Source: Albimonas donghaensis (GTDB lineage Bacteria > Pseudomonadota > Alphaproteobacteria > Rhodobacterales > Rhodobacteraceae). From it: a DNA stretch of 64,000 nucleotides. This document shows positions 10,871 to 20,324 of the stretch, one piece after another. The position numbers were made by a program, and so were the translations under genes. How positions within the stretch are numbered: the first letter of the stretch is position 1; every line of letters starts with the position of its first letter. The notes beneath the pieces are model-generated. The model saw only the letters and a program-made list of their open reading frames with translations, made no database searches and was not told the origin of the DNA. The stretch spans positions 744,001 to 808,000 of the forward strand of contig NZ_FNMZ01000001.1 of the NCBI RefSeq assembly GCF_900106695.1, given 5' to 3'.

Positions 10871-11362
10871 TCACTCGATGATCATCATCGGCGCGCCGAA
10901 TTCGACCGGCGAGCCGTCTTCGACCAGGATCCGCTTCACCGTCCCGGCCCGCGGGCTGGGGATCTGGTTCATGGTCTTCATCGCCTCGATGATCAGCAGG
11001 GTCTGCCCCTCCGTCACCGCGTCGCCGACCTTGACGAAGGCGGGCGAGCCGGGTTCGGCCTGGAGGTAGACGGTGCCGACCATGGGCGAGGCCACCGCGC
11101 CGGGATGGCGGGCCAGCGCGTCGGCGGCGTCGCCGGCGTCGGCCTCGGCCGTCGGCATGGCGACGGGGGCCGCGGCGGGGGCGGCGTAGGTCACGGGCGC
11201 GGGCGGCGGCGTCGGGGCGGCGAGCTGACGGGTGACGCGCACGCGCAGCTGGTCGTCCTCGCCATATTCGCGCGCGACCTCGATCTCGCTGAGCTCGGTC
11301 TCCCGAAGCAGTTCGGCGAGCTGGCGGATGAAGGCGATGTCGGCGTCGTGATGCTTGGTCAT
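10871..11362 (-). CDS. accB: Acetyl-CoA carboxylase biotin carboxyl carrier protein
   Basis: Carries the covalently attached biotin between AccC and the carboxyltransferase. The 163-residue protein has an N-terminal helical region (HHDADIAFIRQLAELLRE), a Pro/Ala-rich linker (about residues 55-85) and a C-terminal biotinyl domain with EAMKTMNQI. Lys129 is the biotinylation site, and this variant of the usual AMKM has Thr after the Lys. Start at 11362 was chosen because the canonical BCCP N-terminus begins there; in-frame upstream ATGs would add more than 80 Arg/Pro-rich residues. Confidence 0.96.
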   Translation of the reverse strand: MTKHHDADIAFIRQLAELLRETELSEIEVAREYGEDDQLRVRVTRQLAAPTPPPAPVTYAAPAAAPVAMPTAEADAGDAADALARHPGAVASPMVGTVYLQAEPGSPAFVKVGDAVTEGQTLLIIEAMKTMNQIPSPRAGTVKRILVEDGSPVEFGAPMMIIE

Positions 11363-11441
11363 TCGGGGTCGCTGCTCTTGCGAGGCCTGACGGTCGCGGC
11401 CGATCTGACGGCGCGGGGCCCCCGGGTGCGTCATCGGGGCG

Positions 11442-11469
11442 TTTACACGTGCGAGGGGGGCGTTGCCAA
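11442..11469 (-). promoter_or_regulatory. Candidate accBC promoter
   Basis: On the minus strand, TTGGCA (11469-11464) and TGTAAA (11447-11442) are separated by 16 bases, a reasonable sigma-70-type pair. Transcription would start near 11435, giving a leader of about 70 bases to accB. Confidence 0.4.
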
Positions 11470-11549
11470 GGGGCGTCTGCCACGCCGCCGGGTCGGGAGC
11501 GTGACAGGAGGCGCGGCAAGCGGGCGGGGAGCGGTCCCCCCGCGCCGGA

Positions 11550-12386
11550 TCAGCCCTTGCGTTCGCGGGTTTCGGCCACGGTTTCGCGCAGACGGTCGAG
11601 CGGCACATAGCCCCGCACGATGCTGTCGCCGATCACGAAGGTCGGCGTGCCCTCGATCTTGAGCACCTTGGCCAGCGAATAGGTGGCCTCGATGGCGCGC
11701 TGGATGTCGGGGTCCTTCGAATCCGCCTTGAGCCGGGCGATATCCAGCCCGGCCTCGGCGGCCAGCGCCCAGACGTCGCCGTCCGAGAGCCCGCCCTTGT
11801 GATTCATCAGCGCGTCGTTGAAGGCCATGTAGCGCCGGCCCTCGTCCTGTTCGCGCGCCGCCAGCGCGGCCCGCGCGGCGGTGACCGAGCTCGGCCCGAG
11901 GATCGGGAATTCCTTGACCACGTAGCGCAGGCCGGGATCGGTCTCCACCAGCTTGCGCACGTCGTCATGGGCCTTCTTGCAGTAGCCGCAGTTGTAATCG
12001 ATGAACTCGACCACGGTCACGTCGCCGTCGGGATTGCCGGCGACATGGGAATAGCCGTCCTCGAACAGCGCCGCGGCGTTGCGGGCCACCAGGTCGCGGC
12101 CTTCGGATTCGGAGGCGATGCGGCGGCGATCCTCGAGCACCTGGATCGCCTCCATGATCACCTCGGGATTGTCGAGCAGGTAGCTCCGGATCTCGGCGCG
12201 CAGCGCGGCGCGGTCCTCGGGGCTGAACGCGGACGAGGGCGCGGAGAGCGGCGCGGCGGTCTGGGCCGGGGAGGGCGCCGGGATCAGCGCGGGCAGGGCG
12301 GCCAGCGCCAGCGCCGGCAGCAGCGCGCGCAGGGCGGCGCGCAGCGGGCGGGCGGCGAGAGGGGCGGGCTGGGGAATCGCGGTCAT
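11550..12386 (-). CDS. DsbA-family thiol:disulfide protein
   Basis: Secreted thioredoxin-fold protein of 278 residues. The start at 12386 (MTAIPQPAPLAAR) gives a signal peptide with Arg-rich n-region, a long Ala/Leu core and an APSPAQ-type cleavage region near residue 37. The active site is CGYC (Cys133-Cys136) in FIDYNCGYCKKAH, followed by a cis-Pro loop in GTPTFVIG. This CGYC class in alphaproteobacteria includes Com1/ScsC-like disulfide oxidoreductases or isomerases; oxidase and isomerase roles cannot be separated by sequence alone. It is co-oriented with the upstream M48 protease (167-base gap), suggesting joint work on envelope protein folding. Confidence 0.88.
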   Translation of the reverse strand: MTAIPQPAPLAARPLRAALRALLPALALAALPALIPAPSPAQTAAPLSAPSSAFSPEDRAALRAEIRSYLLDNPEVIMEAIQVLEDRRRIASESEGRDLVARNAAALFEDGYSHVAGNPDGDVTVVEFIDYNCGYCKKAHDDVRKLVETDPGLRYVVKEFPILGPSSVTAARAALAAREQDEGRRYMAFNDALMNHKGGLSDGDVWALAAEAGLDIARLKADSKDPDIQRAIEATYSLAKVLKIEGTPTFVIGDSIVRGYVPLDRLRETVAETRERKG

Positions 12387-12553
12387 GTGCGTCTGGGCTC
12401 CGTGGTGTGGGGCGCGGGTGTAAGGGGCGCGGGCGCGGAGGCCGTGCCGGGCAAGCGAGGCGCGCGCGGACCCGTCGGGCGCGCGCGGGTTCGAGGCGGA
12501 CGCGGCGCAGGCGGGGGCGGATGCGGCGCAGGCCGGGGCGGGGGCGGCGCGGG

Positions 12554-13930
12554 TCATCGCAGGGCCGCCTCGACGCTGGCCACGATGTCGTCGGCGCGCA
12601 GCCATTCGGGGCTGCCATGGGGCAGCAGGTCCTTGGCGCGTTCGGCCATGCGGCGGGCGTCGCGGCCCTGGCCGGTCATCGCCAGACGCTCGGCCGTGGT
12701 CAGGGCGGCGCGTCCCTCCTGGCCGGTGCGGGCATAGGCGAAGGCGAGGTCGCGCAGCAGGCCCGGGCCGCCGCCGCGGGAATCGCGCGCGCCCCGCTCC
12801 AGCGCCGCCAGCGCCTCGCGGTCGCTCTGCGGCGTGCCGATCGACAGCAGCGCCCGCCCCAGCCCGCCGAGGATCAGCGGCTCGTCCGGGGCCAGCGCCA
12901 CCGCGCGGCGATAGGGGGCCACCGCCTGCGCGCCGCGCCCGCTCTCCAGCAGGATCTGGCCCTTGAGCTCCTCGTAATAGGGGTCGTCGGGGCGGATCGC
13001 GAGCAGCCGGTCCACCTCCTTCACCGCCCGGTCCGGATCGGGCGACAGATGCAGCGCCACCGCCCGGCGCAGGGTGGTCAGCTCGGAATGGTCGTCGGGA
13101 TCGAGCCGGCTCAGCGTGGCCGAGGGCGTGTCGATGAACGCTTCCAGCTTGGCCTTCATCCGCTCGGTCCAGTAGACCAGCTCCCGCTCCGGCCCCTTGC
13201 CGAGCGCGGGCGATTTCGCCGCCCGCCGCTCCATCGCCGAGAGCCGGTCCGCCGACATCGGGTGGGTCAGCGTGTAGGGGTCGCGATAGCGGTCGGAGAA
13301 CACCTCCTGCCCGCGGAACCCCTCCAGCACCCGGCGCATGCCGCTGGGATCGATGCCGGCGCGTTCCAGATAGGTCAGCCCGGCCTGGTCGGCGGCGGAT
13401 TCCTCGGCGCGGTTGTAGGTGAGGAAGGCGCGCGAGATCGCGCTCTGCCCGCCGATGGCGATCCCCGTGCCCAGCCCCGCCCCGGCGGAGGAGCCCGCGG
13501 CCCCGGCGGCGGCGGCGGCGGCGATGCCCAGGATCAGGGCCGCGATGGCCGGGCCCTGCAGGTTGCCGGCCGCGATCTCGCGCCGGGCGAGGTGCCCGCC
13601 GGTGATATGGCCTGTCTCATGGGCGATCACGCCGCGCAGTTCGTCGGGCTTGGCGTAGCGGCGCAGCATCCCGGTGGAGAACACCATGTTGCGCCCCGCG
13701 AAGACGAAGGCGTTCGGGGCCGGCTGGTCGAGGATCATGATGTTCACGCTGTCGGGCGCGATGCCCGCGGCGCGGAAGATAGGGTTGGAGAGCTTGGCGA
13801 GCACGTGCTCGATCTCCGCGTCGCGCACGAAGCCGGCGGCGGCGGCGGGCAGGGGGACGGCCAGGGCCGCGGCCAGCGCCAGCGCGCGGGGGACGAGCGC
13901 GAGCGCGCGGCCAAGGGGCGACCGCCCCAT
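12554..13930 (-). CDS. Periplasmic M48 metalloprotease with TPR repeats (BepA/YfgC-like)
   Basis: Zinc protease thought from its relatives to help outer-membrane protein assembly or remove failed intermediates. The product of about 458 residues has a signal peptide (RALALAAALAVPLPAAAA), the zinc-binding HETGH (His104, Glu105, His108), a downstream Glu region (NRAEESAADQAG), an Ala/Gly-rich hydrophobic stretch between them, and TPR-like helices over the last 150 residues. The start is uncertain: ATG at 13930 gives a clean signal peptide, ATG at 13966 adds 12 residues, and neither has a clear ribosome site. It is divergent from the aminotransferase gene. Confidence 0.9.
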   Translation of the reverse strand: MGRSPLGRALALVPRALALAAALAVPLPAAAAGFVRDAEIEHVLAKLSNPIFRAAGIAPDSVNIMILDQPAPNAFVFAGRNMVFSTGMLRRYAKPDELRGVIAHETGHITGGHLARREIAAGNLQGPAIAALILGIAAAAAAGAAGSSAGAGLGTGIAIGGQSAISRAFLTYNRAEESAADQAGLTYLERAGIDPSGMRRVLEGFRGQEVFSDRYRDPYTLTHPMSADRLSAMERRAAKSPALGKGPERELVYWTERMKAKLEAFIDTPSATLSRLDPDDHSELTTLRRAVALHLSPDPDRAVKEVDRLLAIRPDDPYYEELKGQILLESGRGAQAVAPYRRAVALAPDEPLILGGLGRALLSIGTPQSDREALAALERGARDSRGGGPGLLRDLAFAYARTGQEGRAALTTAERLAMTGQGRDARRMAERAKDLLPHGSPEWLRADDIVASVEAALR

Positions 13931-14312
13931 GCGGCCCGGCGCAGGCGCGCGGCCCGGCGCCGACATGTCGGGGGCGGCCGCGGAAACGGCGCGGCGGGCG
14001 GAGCGGAGGGCGGTTCGCAGGGTCACGGCTGGGATCTCGGCTCGGCTTTCGCAGGGCGCGGCGGGGGCCGCTGTTGCAGGCTCGCGGCCGGGGCCGCTCG
14101 ATCCGGACGCCCCGCGCCCGGTTCGGAGCGCAGGACGCGAAAGGCGCGGCGCGGACCGGCCGCAAGGTGAGCGCCGCGACGCCCGGGCGCAAGGCCCGTC
14201 GGCGCAAGCGCCGCATGGGGGCGCCCGCGCCCGCGCCGGCCTGGCCGCTTGACCGACCGCCGCCCAGCCCCGAGGGTCGCGATCCTCAGCCCCCCGATAG
14301 GAGCCGGAACCG
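13931..14312. other. Intergenic region between divergent M48 protease and aminotransferase genes
   Basis: About 380 GC-rich bases. The only clear element is TAGGAG at about 14297, the ribosome site for the aminotransferase. No clear promoter boxes, hairpins or conserved small gene could be recognised. Reading frames here are Arg/Pro/Ala-rich and look non-coding. Confidence 0.4.
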
Positions 14313-15467
14313 ATGAAAACTTCAAGGCGAAGCGCCGTCGATCCTTTCATCGTGATGGACGTGATGGAGGCCGCCCGCACGGCCGAGGCCGAGGGCCGCG
14401 ACATCATTCACATGGAGGTCGGCCAGCCCGCGACCTCCGCCCCCGCCCGCGCGCTGGAGGCCGCCTCCCGCGCCATGCGGGAGGGGCCGATGGGCTACAC
14501 GGTGGCGCTCGGCCTGCCGGAACTGCGCGAGGGCATCGCCGATCTCTATCGCCGGCGTCACGGGCTGTCGCTGGATCCGCGGCGGGTGGTGGTGACGGCC
14601 GGGTCGTCGGGCGCGTTCACGCTGGCTTTCCTCGCCACGCTGGAGGCGGGGGAGCGGATGGCGCTCGGCGATCCCAGCTACCCGTCCTATCGCAACATCC
14701 TCAAGGCGCTCGGCGTGGAGACCCTGCGCCTGGAGACCGGGGAGGCGGATCGCTGGCAGCCGACCGCAGCCGCGCTGACCGCGCCGGGAACGCCGGACTG
14801 GGGGGCGCTGCTGGTCGCCTCTCCGGCCAATCCCACGGGAGCGATGCTGGACCGCGCCCGGCTGGCGGACCTGGCCGCCGCGTGCCGGAGCCGGGAGGCG
14901 TGGCTGATCTCCGACGAGATCTATCACGGCCTGACCTATGGCGCGCCCGCGGTCTCGGCGCTGGAAGTCGATGACGAGGCCATCGTGATCAACTCCTTCT
15001 CCAAGTATTGGTCGATGACCGGATGGCGGATCGGCTGGATGGTCGTGCCCGAGCGGATGATCCGCGTAATTGAACGGCTCGCTCAGAACATGTTCATTTG
15101 TCCGCCGCATGTGAGCCAGGTCGCGGCGCTGGCCGCATTGGGGGCGGAGGAGGAATGCGAGGCGAATCGTCTTCGATTCGAACGGAACCGCGAAATTCTG
15201 CTCGACGCGCTGCCTCGCGCCGGCTTCGACAGGCTCGCGCCGCCGGACGGGGCCTTCTATCTTTACGCGGACGTTGCGGAATTCACCGATGACAGCCGGA
15301 ATTTCTGCGCCCGGATGCTGTCCGAAGCCGGGGTCGCCGCCACGCCCGGCGTGGATTTCGACCCGGTTCGTGGGGACAATACGGTGCGTTTCAGCTTCGC
15401 GAGGTCTGAATCGGAGATTATCGAAGGCGCCCGGCGGCTTGCCGCCTGGGCCGGGGCGGGTATGTGA
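14313..15467 (+). CDS. PLP-dependent aminotransferase, class I/II (aspartate aminotransferase superfamily)
   Basis: A 384-residue fold-type I aminotransferase. Visible motifs are MEVGQPATSAP near the N-terminus, substrate-loop GYTVALGLPELREGIADLY, ASPANPTG, ISDEIYHGL, and the PLP-binding Lys231 in NSFSKYWSMTGWRIGW, then RFSFARS with the carboxylate-binding Arg near the C-terminus. These are typical of the aspartate/tyrosine/methionine aminotransferase subgroup; the exact amino donor cannot be read from sequence. TAGGAGC precedes the ATG. No operon partner: the next gene is the unrelated secreted protein. Confidence 0.9.
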   Translation: MKTSRRSAVDPFIVMDVMEAARTAEAEGRDIIHMEVGQPATSAPARALEAASRAMREGPMGYTVALGLPELREGIADLYRRRHGLSLDPRRVVVTAGSSGAFTLAFLATLEAGERMALGDPSYPSYRNILKALGVETLRLETGEADRWQPTAAALTAPGTPDWGALLVASPANPTGAMLDRARLADLAAACRSREAWLISDEIYHGLTYGAPAVSALEVDDEAIVINSFSKYWSMTGWRIGWMVVPERMIRVIERLAQNMFICPPHVSQVAALAALGAEEECEANRLRFERNREILLDALPRAGFDRLAPPDGAFYLYADVAEFTDDSRNFCARMLSEAGVAATPGVDFDPVRGDNTVRFSFARSESEIIEGARRLAAWAGAGM

Positions 15468-15658
15468 CGCCGCCGGTTCGCCCCAGTGGTGCGTTGCGGA
15501 ATTTAGTTGGCCGAATGTGAACGTCGCTGTTCCAAACTCTGAAGAAACGCGTTACAAAGAACATGAACGAGATTGACGGGGCGACTCGGGTTCGCCTGCC
15601 TTCCGCTTTCGCGGGGCTCCGGTATCTCGGAAATGGGGAAACGAATCTGGAGATGGAT

Positions 15659-16333
15659 ATGTTTAGGGTTACATTCGGATCGCTGGCGGCATTGGCGCTG
15701 ACGACGGTCGCAGCCAGCGCCGCGACGTTCAACGCGGTGGGCACCTCCAGCGGCGCGATCAGTGGCGATGGGACCGTCACTGTCACCGTCTCTGAGTTCG
15801 ACCCGTCGTGGGGCACGCTGGACAGCGTGTCGCTCCTGGTCTTCTCGACGGCCTCGACCGCGTCGATCGTGATCACGAACAACGGCGGGACCACCGAAAC
15901 GTCGACCGTGAAGCTCAACAGCTCGCTGACGATCGCCGACAATGACGGCCTGATCGACTCGATCTTCCCGGCCTCGCCGTATGCCTCGTCCGACTCCACC
16001 GGTGCGGTTGAGCTCGATCCGAGCGAAAGCTCGGGCTCGCTGCCGCTGTCGACCGCCTCGTCGGTCGGGTCGTCCTACCTCATCTCGCTGGTGGACGAGT
16101 CGAACTTCGTGGGCGTCGGCACCTACAGCTTCGGGTTCACCTTCGACACCGGCTTCGAGACTGAGACCGGTTCGAACTTCACCGTCGCCGGTAGCTCGCT
16201 GAGCGATGCGAACGTCACGGTGCAGTACAACTACACCGCGCCGCCGTCGGCCGTGCCTGTTCCGGCCGCTCTGCCGCTGCTCGGTGGTGGTCTGGCGCTG
16301 ATGGGCTTCGTCGCCCGTCGTCGTCGCGGCTGA
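15659..16333 (+). CDS. Secreted protein with VPLPA-type CTERM sorting signal
   Basis: A 224-residue exported protein of unknown role. The N-terminal signal peptide (MFRVTFGSLAALAL, cleavage after SAA near residue 21) is followed by a Ser/Thr/Gly/Val-rich beta-type region and a C-terminal tripartite sorting signal: VPVPAALPLL, a hydrophobic helix and a terminal ARRRRG. That matches VPLPA-CTERM signals processed by exosortases in Rhodobacterales; no exosortase is in this window. GGAG lies 6 bases before ATG 15659; ATG 15653 is an alternative. It has few Lys/Arg and almost no Cys in the mature region. It ends in a strong terminator, so it is its own transcription unit. Confidence 0.82.
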   Translation: MFRVTFGSLAALALTTVAASAATFNAVGTSSGAISGDGTVTVTVSEFDPSWGTLDSVSLLVFSTASTASIVITNNGGTTETSTVKLNSSLTIADNDGLIDSIFPASPYASSDSTGAVELDPSESSGSLPLSTASSVGSSYLISLVDESNFVGVGTYSFGFTFDTGFETETGSNFTVAGSSLSDANVTVQYNYTAPPSAVPVPAALPLLGGGLALMGFVARRRRG

Positions 16334-16357
16334 GACCACTCGGTCAGATCTGAATTC

Positions 16358-16382
16358 GGGCGGCCTTCGGGCCGCCCTTTTT
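16358..16382 (+). terminator. Intrinsic terminator of the CTERM protein gene
   Basis: Perfect 8-bp GC stem (GGGCGGCC 16358-16365 with GGCCGCCC 16370-16377) closed by a TTCG tetraloop and followed by TTTTT. Confidence 0.88.
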
Positions 16383-16691
16383 CGTTTAAGGGGGGGCGTG
16401 CGCTTTCGTGGCCCGGACGCTGGCGGGGCTCGGGGCGAGGGGGGCGTGGGGCCTGTCCAGCCATTCGGGTCAGCCAGGCGCCCTCCGGTGTGGTTTTTAA
16501 GGGGAAGGGGCGGGTCGAAGCTCGCCGCGATGCGGCGCCGAGGCGACCGCCCGTCAGGTCCGCGGCGTCGGTAGGCCGAGCTTCCCGCCGGAGTAGGCCA
16601 GGGCCGTGGCCGCGACGAGATCGTGTCGGTGGCTGAGACGCCGCGCATGGCGGCGACGCAGCTCCGCGGACGAGGTGTCGGCACGGGAATG

Positions 16692-16726
16692 AAAAAGGCC
16701 CCGGACCTTGCGGTCCGGGGCCTTTT
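16692..16726 (-). terminator. Bidirectional-looking terminator after rne
   Basis: 11-bp stem (GGCCCCGGACC 16697-16707 with GGTCCGGGGCC 16712-16722) flanked by AAAAA on the left and TTTT on the right. It reads as an intrinsic terminator for rne on the minus strand, about 25 bases after its stop. Confidence 0.85.
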
Positions 16727-16748
16727 CTTCAGGCGAAGTCGCCGCGCG

Positions 16749-19700
16749 TCAGCGGCTGAAAGCCCACCATCCGCGCTTCTTCGGACGGCCCTCTTCGCCG
16801 CTCTGCGGGGTTGCCGCAGGCTGCTCGGCCATCGCGGGGCTGGTCGCGGCCTCCGGCTCGGGCTCGGGTTCCGGCTGAGGCTCGGGTTCCGGCTGCGGGG
16901 CAGGGGTCTCGGCCAGCTCGGGCGCCGGTTCGGGCGCGGCCTCGACGGTCGCCTCCGGCTCGGGCTCGGGCTCCGGCTCGGGCTGGGGCGTCGGGACCTC
17001 CGCGGCGGCTTCCGGCTCCGGCGCGGGCTCGACGACGGGCGCTTCGGGCGCCGAAACCGGTTCGGCTTCGGGCGTCGCCTGGGCGGCGTCCGCATCCTCG
17101 GCCCGCGGCTTGCGCCGGCGGCGGGTGCGCTTGGGCGCGGGGATCGCGGCGTCGACTTCAGGGGAGGCGTCAGCCGTCGCGACGGGCGCCTCCGCTTCCG
17201 GAGCCTCCGCCGTCACGGCCTCGGCCTGGCCCTGCTCATCGCCGGCCGCGGCCTCGTCATCCCGTCCGCCTCGCCGGCGGCGACGACCGCCGCGGCGACC
17301 GCGACGACGGCGCGACGCGTCGTCGTCATCCTCGGCCCCGTCATCGGGCGCGGCCGCACGGGCGCGCGGCGCGGGCTTTTCGGCCGCCTCCGGGGACGCC
17401 GACGCTTCCGCCACGGCGGCGGGCGTCTCCGCCACCGGCTCGATCACCTCGGCCTCTTCGACCTGATCGTAGTCCTCCAGATCCGGCGGCGCGACCGACA
17501 GCGCGGTCACCGCGGCCACCTGGGCCGGCCGGCGGGTCTGGGTCTTCACCTTCTCGATATGGAATTCGGGCGAGAACAGCGCCGGGTCGGGCTGCACCCG
17601 CACCACCACGTCATGCTGCGCCTCGATCGCCGAGAGGTGATCCCGCTTGTCGTTGAGCAGGTAGGCCGCGGCCCCCATCGGAGCGTGGATCAGCAGCTCC
17701 GGCGCGCGGGCGCGGGCCGCCTCGCCTTCCAGCTGACGCAGGATGGCCAGGGCCAGGGAGGAATCCGCCCGCACGATGCCGGTGCCGTGGCAATGGGCGC
17801 AGGGGGCGGTCGTCGCCTCCAGCACGCCGGGACGCAGGCGCTGGCGCGACATCTCCATCAGCCCGAAGGCCGAGATGCGGCCGACCTGGATCCGCGCCCG
17901 GTCGATCTTCAGCTTCTCCTTCATCCGCTTCTCGACGGCCCGGTTGTTGCGCGGGTCCTCCATGTCGATGAAGTCGATGACGATCAGCCCGGCGAGGTCG
18001 CGCAGACGCAGCTGGCGCGAGATCTCGTCCGCCGCCTCCAGGTTGGTCTTCAGGGCGGTGTCCTCGATGGACCCTTCCTTGGTCGACTTGCCGGAGTTGA
18101 TGTCGATGGCCACCAGCGCCTCGGTGATGCCGATGACGATGTAGCCGCCGGATTTCAGCTGGACCACCGGGTGGATCAGCGAGGTCAGCTCCTGCTCCAC
18201 GCCATGCTTGGCGAAGAGCGGCGCGCCGCCCTCATGCAGCACCACGTTGCGGGCATGGCCCGGCATCAGCATGGAGATGTAGTCGCGGGCCTCGCGCCAG
18301 CCCTCTTCGCCGGCGACGACGATCTGGTCGATGCCGGTGGCGTAGAGGTCGCGGATCACCCGTTTGATGAGCGAACCTTCCTCGTAGATCAGGCTGGGCG
18401 CCACCGACTTGAGGGTGATGGAGCGCACCTGCTCCCACTGGCGCAGGAGGTATTCGTAGTCGCGCTCGATCTCCGCGCGGGTGCGCTTGGCGCCGGCGGT
18501 GCGGATGATCAGGCCCATGCCCTTGGGCACCTCGAACTCCGAGGCGATGTCCTTGAGCTTCTTGCGATCCGCCGCGTTGGTGATCTTGCGGGAGATGCCG
18601 CCGCCGCGGGCGGTGTTGGGCATCAGCACGCAGTAGCGGCCGGCGAGGGAGAGATAGGTGGTCAGCGCGGCGCCCTTGTTGCCGCGCTCCTCCTTAACGA
18701 CCTGGACCAGCAGGATCTGCCGGACCTTGATCACTTCCTGGATCTTGTAGCGGCGCTGGAAGATGCGACGGACCGAGATTTCGGCCATCTCGTCGCCGCC
18801 ATCGCCCTGGTCGTCGTCGACATCGCCCGAGACGGTCTCGGCCTGCGGCGCGTCCTCGTCCGACGCGTCCCGGGTGCGGGAGCGCGAGCGGCGGGCGCGA
18901 CGGGGCCGGGGCTCGGCCTCGGCGTCCGCTTCGGGCTCGGCCGGGTCGGCTTCGGCGGTGGCGTCGCCCTCGGTCTCGGTCTCGTCGGCGCGGGCGCGGC
19001 CGCGGCGGGACCGGCGGGACCGGCCGCCGCGACGGGAGCGGCGGCGGCGGCGGTCGCCGTCCTCTTCGCTCTCCTCGGCGGTCGAGTCGCCTTCGGAGGC
19101 GGCGTCGCCCTCGGCGGTCGCCGTTTCGGCGGAGGCGGCGTCGGTCGCCTCGGCGGTGGTTTCCGTGGTGGTTTCGGCGCTCGCTTCCGCATTCGCGTCG
19201 GAGGCGGCGTCCGTCGCGGTTTCAGCGGGGGCCTCGGCTTCGGAAGCTTCGGTCGCCGGAGCGTCGGTCACGGCCGGCTCGGCGGCCGGGGTTTCGGCGG
19301 CGGCTTCCGTCTCCGACGGGGCCTCCGCTTCCGCTTCGGGGGCAGGGGTCTCGGCCTCGGTCACGGTTTCCGCGGTCTCGACTTCCGCGGGGGCGTCGGC
19401 TTCGGCCGGGGTTTCGGCGACCGGCTCGGCCTCGGTCCCGGCGTCCGCAGCGGCCTCGGGGGCCGGTTCGGGCGCGGGCTCGGCGGAGGTCTCGTCCTCC
19501 TCCCGCTTGCGCTCGGCGGCGGGGGCGTAGTCTTCCTCAACCCGGTCGTCGTCGCCGGTCCCGGCGCTCTCGGCGATGGAGCTCGGCGGCTTGGCGTCGG
19601 GATCGACCTCTTCGATATCGGGGTCGGCCGACGGGGCGGCGTCCGTCTCCTCAGGGGTCTTGGCGGTCGTTTCGGCGGGGGTTTCGGGCGCGGCCTCGGC

Positions 19701-20324
19701 CGTTTCCGGCGCGGTTTCGGTCTCGGCTTCGGGGGCCGCGGCCTGTTCGATCGCGGGGGCGGCTTCGGCTTCGACCTTCTCCGCGTCCGGCTCGGCTTCG
19801 GCGGTGTCCGCCGTCGAGGTTTCGCCATCGGCCGCGTCGCTGTCGGCTTCGTCGCCGTCATTGTCGGAGTCGGAATCGTCGACATCCTCGACCATCATCG
19901 AGTCGTCGTCGTTCTCCTGATCCTCGTCGCCGGTCTCCTGGTCGTCCTCGACCTCGGCCTCCTCGGCGGCGCGGCGCGCGCCCCGGCCCTTGCGACGGCC
20001 ACGGCCGCCGTCCTCGGCCGCGGCGCGCTTGCGGGCCTCGGCTTCCTCCTCGGCCATCAGCGCCTCACGGTCGGCCCGCGGGATCTGGTAATAGTCGGGA
20101 TGGATCTCGGAGAAGGCGAGAAATCCGTGCCGGTTGCCGCCGTATTCGACAAAGGCGGCCTGCAGCGACGGCTCAACGCGCGTCACCTTGGCGAGATAGA
20201 TGTTGCCGGCGATCTGCTTCTTGGCGATCGACTCGAAATCGAAGTCGTCTACCTTGTTTCCGTCCGCGACGACGACCCGGGTTTCTTCCGGGTGGGTCGC
20301 GTCGATGAGCATCTTCTTGGCCAT
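16749..20324 (-). CDS. rne: Ribonuclease E, with very large insertion in the S1 domain
   Basis: Endonuclease that scaffolds the RNA degradosome and processes rRNA, tRNA and mRNA. The 1191-residue protein starts [19 protein letters not shown] (CAGGAG upstream). The S1 RNA-binding domain begins at about residue 37 but is interrupted after [16 protein letters not shown] (about residue 85) by roughly 430 Glu/Ala/Asp/Arg-rich residues, resuming at about 513 (EISVRRIFQ). The catalytic part has the Asp motifs [10 protein letters not shown] and [11 protein letters not shown], and the zinc-link CAHCHG near residue 840. A second disordered arm of about 230 residues, rich in Pro/Glu with an Arg patch, ends GWWAFSR. 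Insertions here are known in alphaproteobacterial RNase E; this one is long. Confidence 0.95.
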   Translation of the reverse strand: MAKKMLIDATHPEETRVVVADGNKVDDFDFESIAKKQIAGNIYLAKVTRVEPSLQAAFVEYGGNRHGFLAFSEIHPDYYQIPRADREALMAEEEAEARKRAAAEDGGRGRRKGRGARRAAEEAEVEDDQETGDEDQENDDDSMMVEDVDDSDSDNDGDEADSDAADGETSTADTAEAEPDAEKVEAEAAPAIEQAAAPEAETETAPETAEAAPETPAETTAKTPEETDAAPSADPDIEEVDPDAKPPSSIAESAGTGDDDRVEEDYAPAAERKREEDETSAEPAPEPAPEAAADAGTEAEPVAETPAEADAPAEVETAETVTEAETPAPEAEAEAPSETEAAAETPAAEPAVTDAPATEASEAEAPAETATDAASDANAEASAETTTETTAEATDAASAETATAEGDAASEGDSTAEESEEDGDRRRRRSRRGGRSRRSRRGRARADETETEGDATAEADPAEPEADAEAEPRPRRARRSRSRTRDASDEDAPQAETVSGDVDDDQGDGGDEMAEISVRRIFQRRYKIQEVIKVRQILLVQVVKEERGNKGAALTTYLSLAGRYCVLMPNTARGGGISRKITNAADRKKLKDIASEFEVPKGMGLIIRTAGAKRTRAEIERDYEYLLRQWEQVRSITLKSVAPSLIYEEGSLIKRVIRDLYATGIDQIVVAGEEGWREARDYISMLMPGHARNVVLHEGGAPLFAKHGVEQELTSLIHPVVQLKSGGYIVIGITEALVAIDINSGKSTKEGSIEDTALKTNLEAADEISRQLRLRDLAGLIVIDFIDMEDPRNNRAVEKRMKEKLKIDRARIQVGRISAFGLMEMSRQRLRPGVLEATTAPCAHCHGTGIVRADSSLALAILRQLEGEAARARAPELLIHAPMGAAAYLLNDKRDHLSAIEAQHDVVVRVQPDPALFSPEFHIEKVKTQTRRPAQVAAVTALSVAPPDLEDYDQVEEAEVIEPVAETPAAVAEASASPEAAEKPAPRARAAAPDDGAEDDDDASRRRRGRRGGRRRRRGGRDDEAAAGDEQGQAEAVTAEAPEAEAPVATADASPEVDAAIPAPKRTRRRRKPRAEDADAAQATPEAEPVSAPEAPVVEPAPEPEAAAEVPTPQPEPEPEPEPEATVEAAPEPAPELAETPAPQPEPEPQPEPEPEPEAATSPAMAEQPAATPQSGEEGRPKKRGWWAFSR

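Larger units (their letters stand above)
16334..16748. other. Intergenic region between CTERM protein gene and rne (convergent)
   Basis: About 415 bases holding two good terminators (16358-16382 and 16692-16726), one for each flanking gene. The 300 bases between them show no convincing gene or repeat. Confidence 0.5.

Noticed and set aside
9407-11662. Long plus-strand frame opposite accC and accB
   Set aside because: Antisense shadow. The minus strand encodes complete AccC and AccB with all catalytic motifs, and the plus frame has no recognisable domain.
12496-12537. Direct repeat (21-base unit, two near copies) between the DsbA-like and M48 genes
   Set aside because: GC-rich simple sequence without symmetry or resemblance to a known operator; not evidence of a mobile element.
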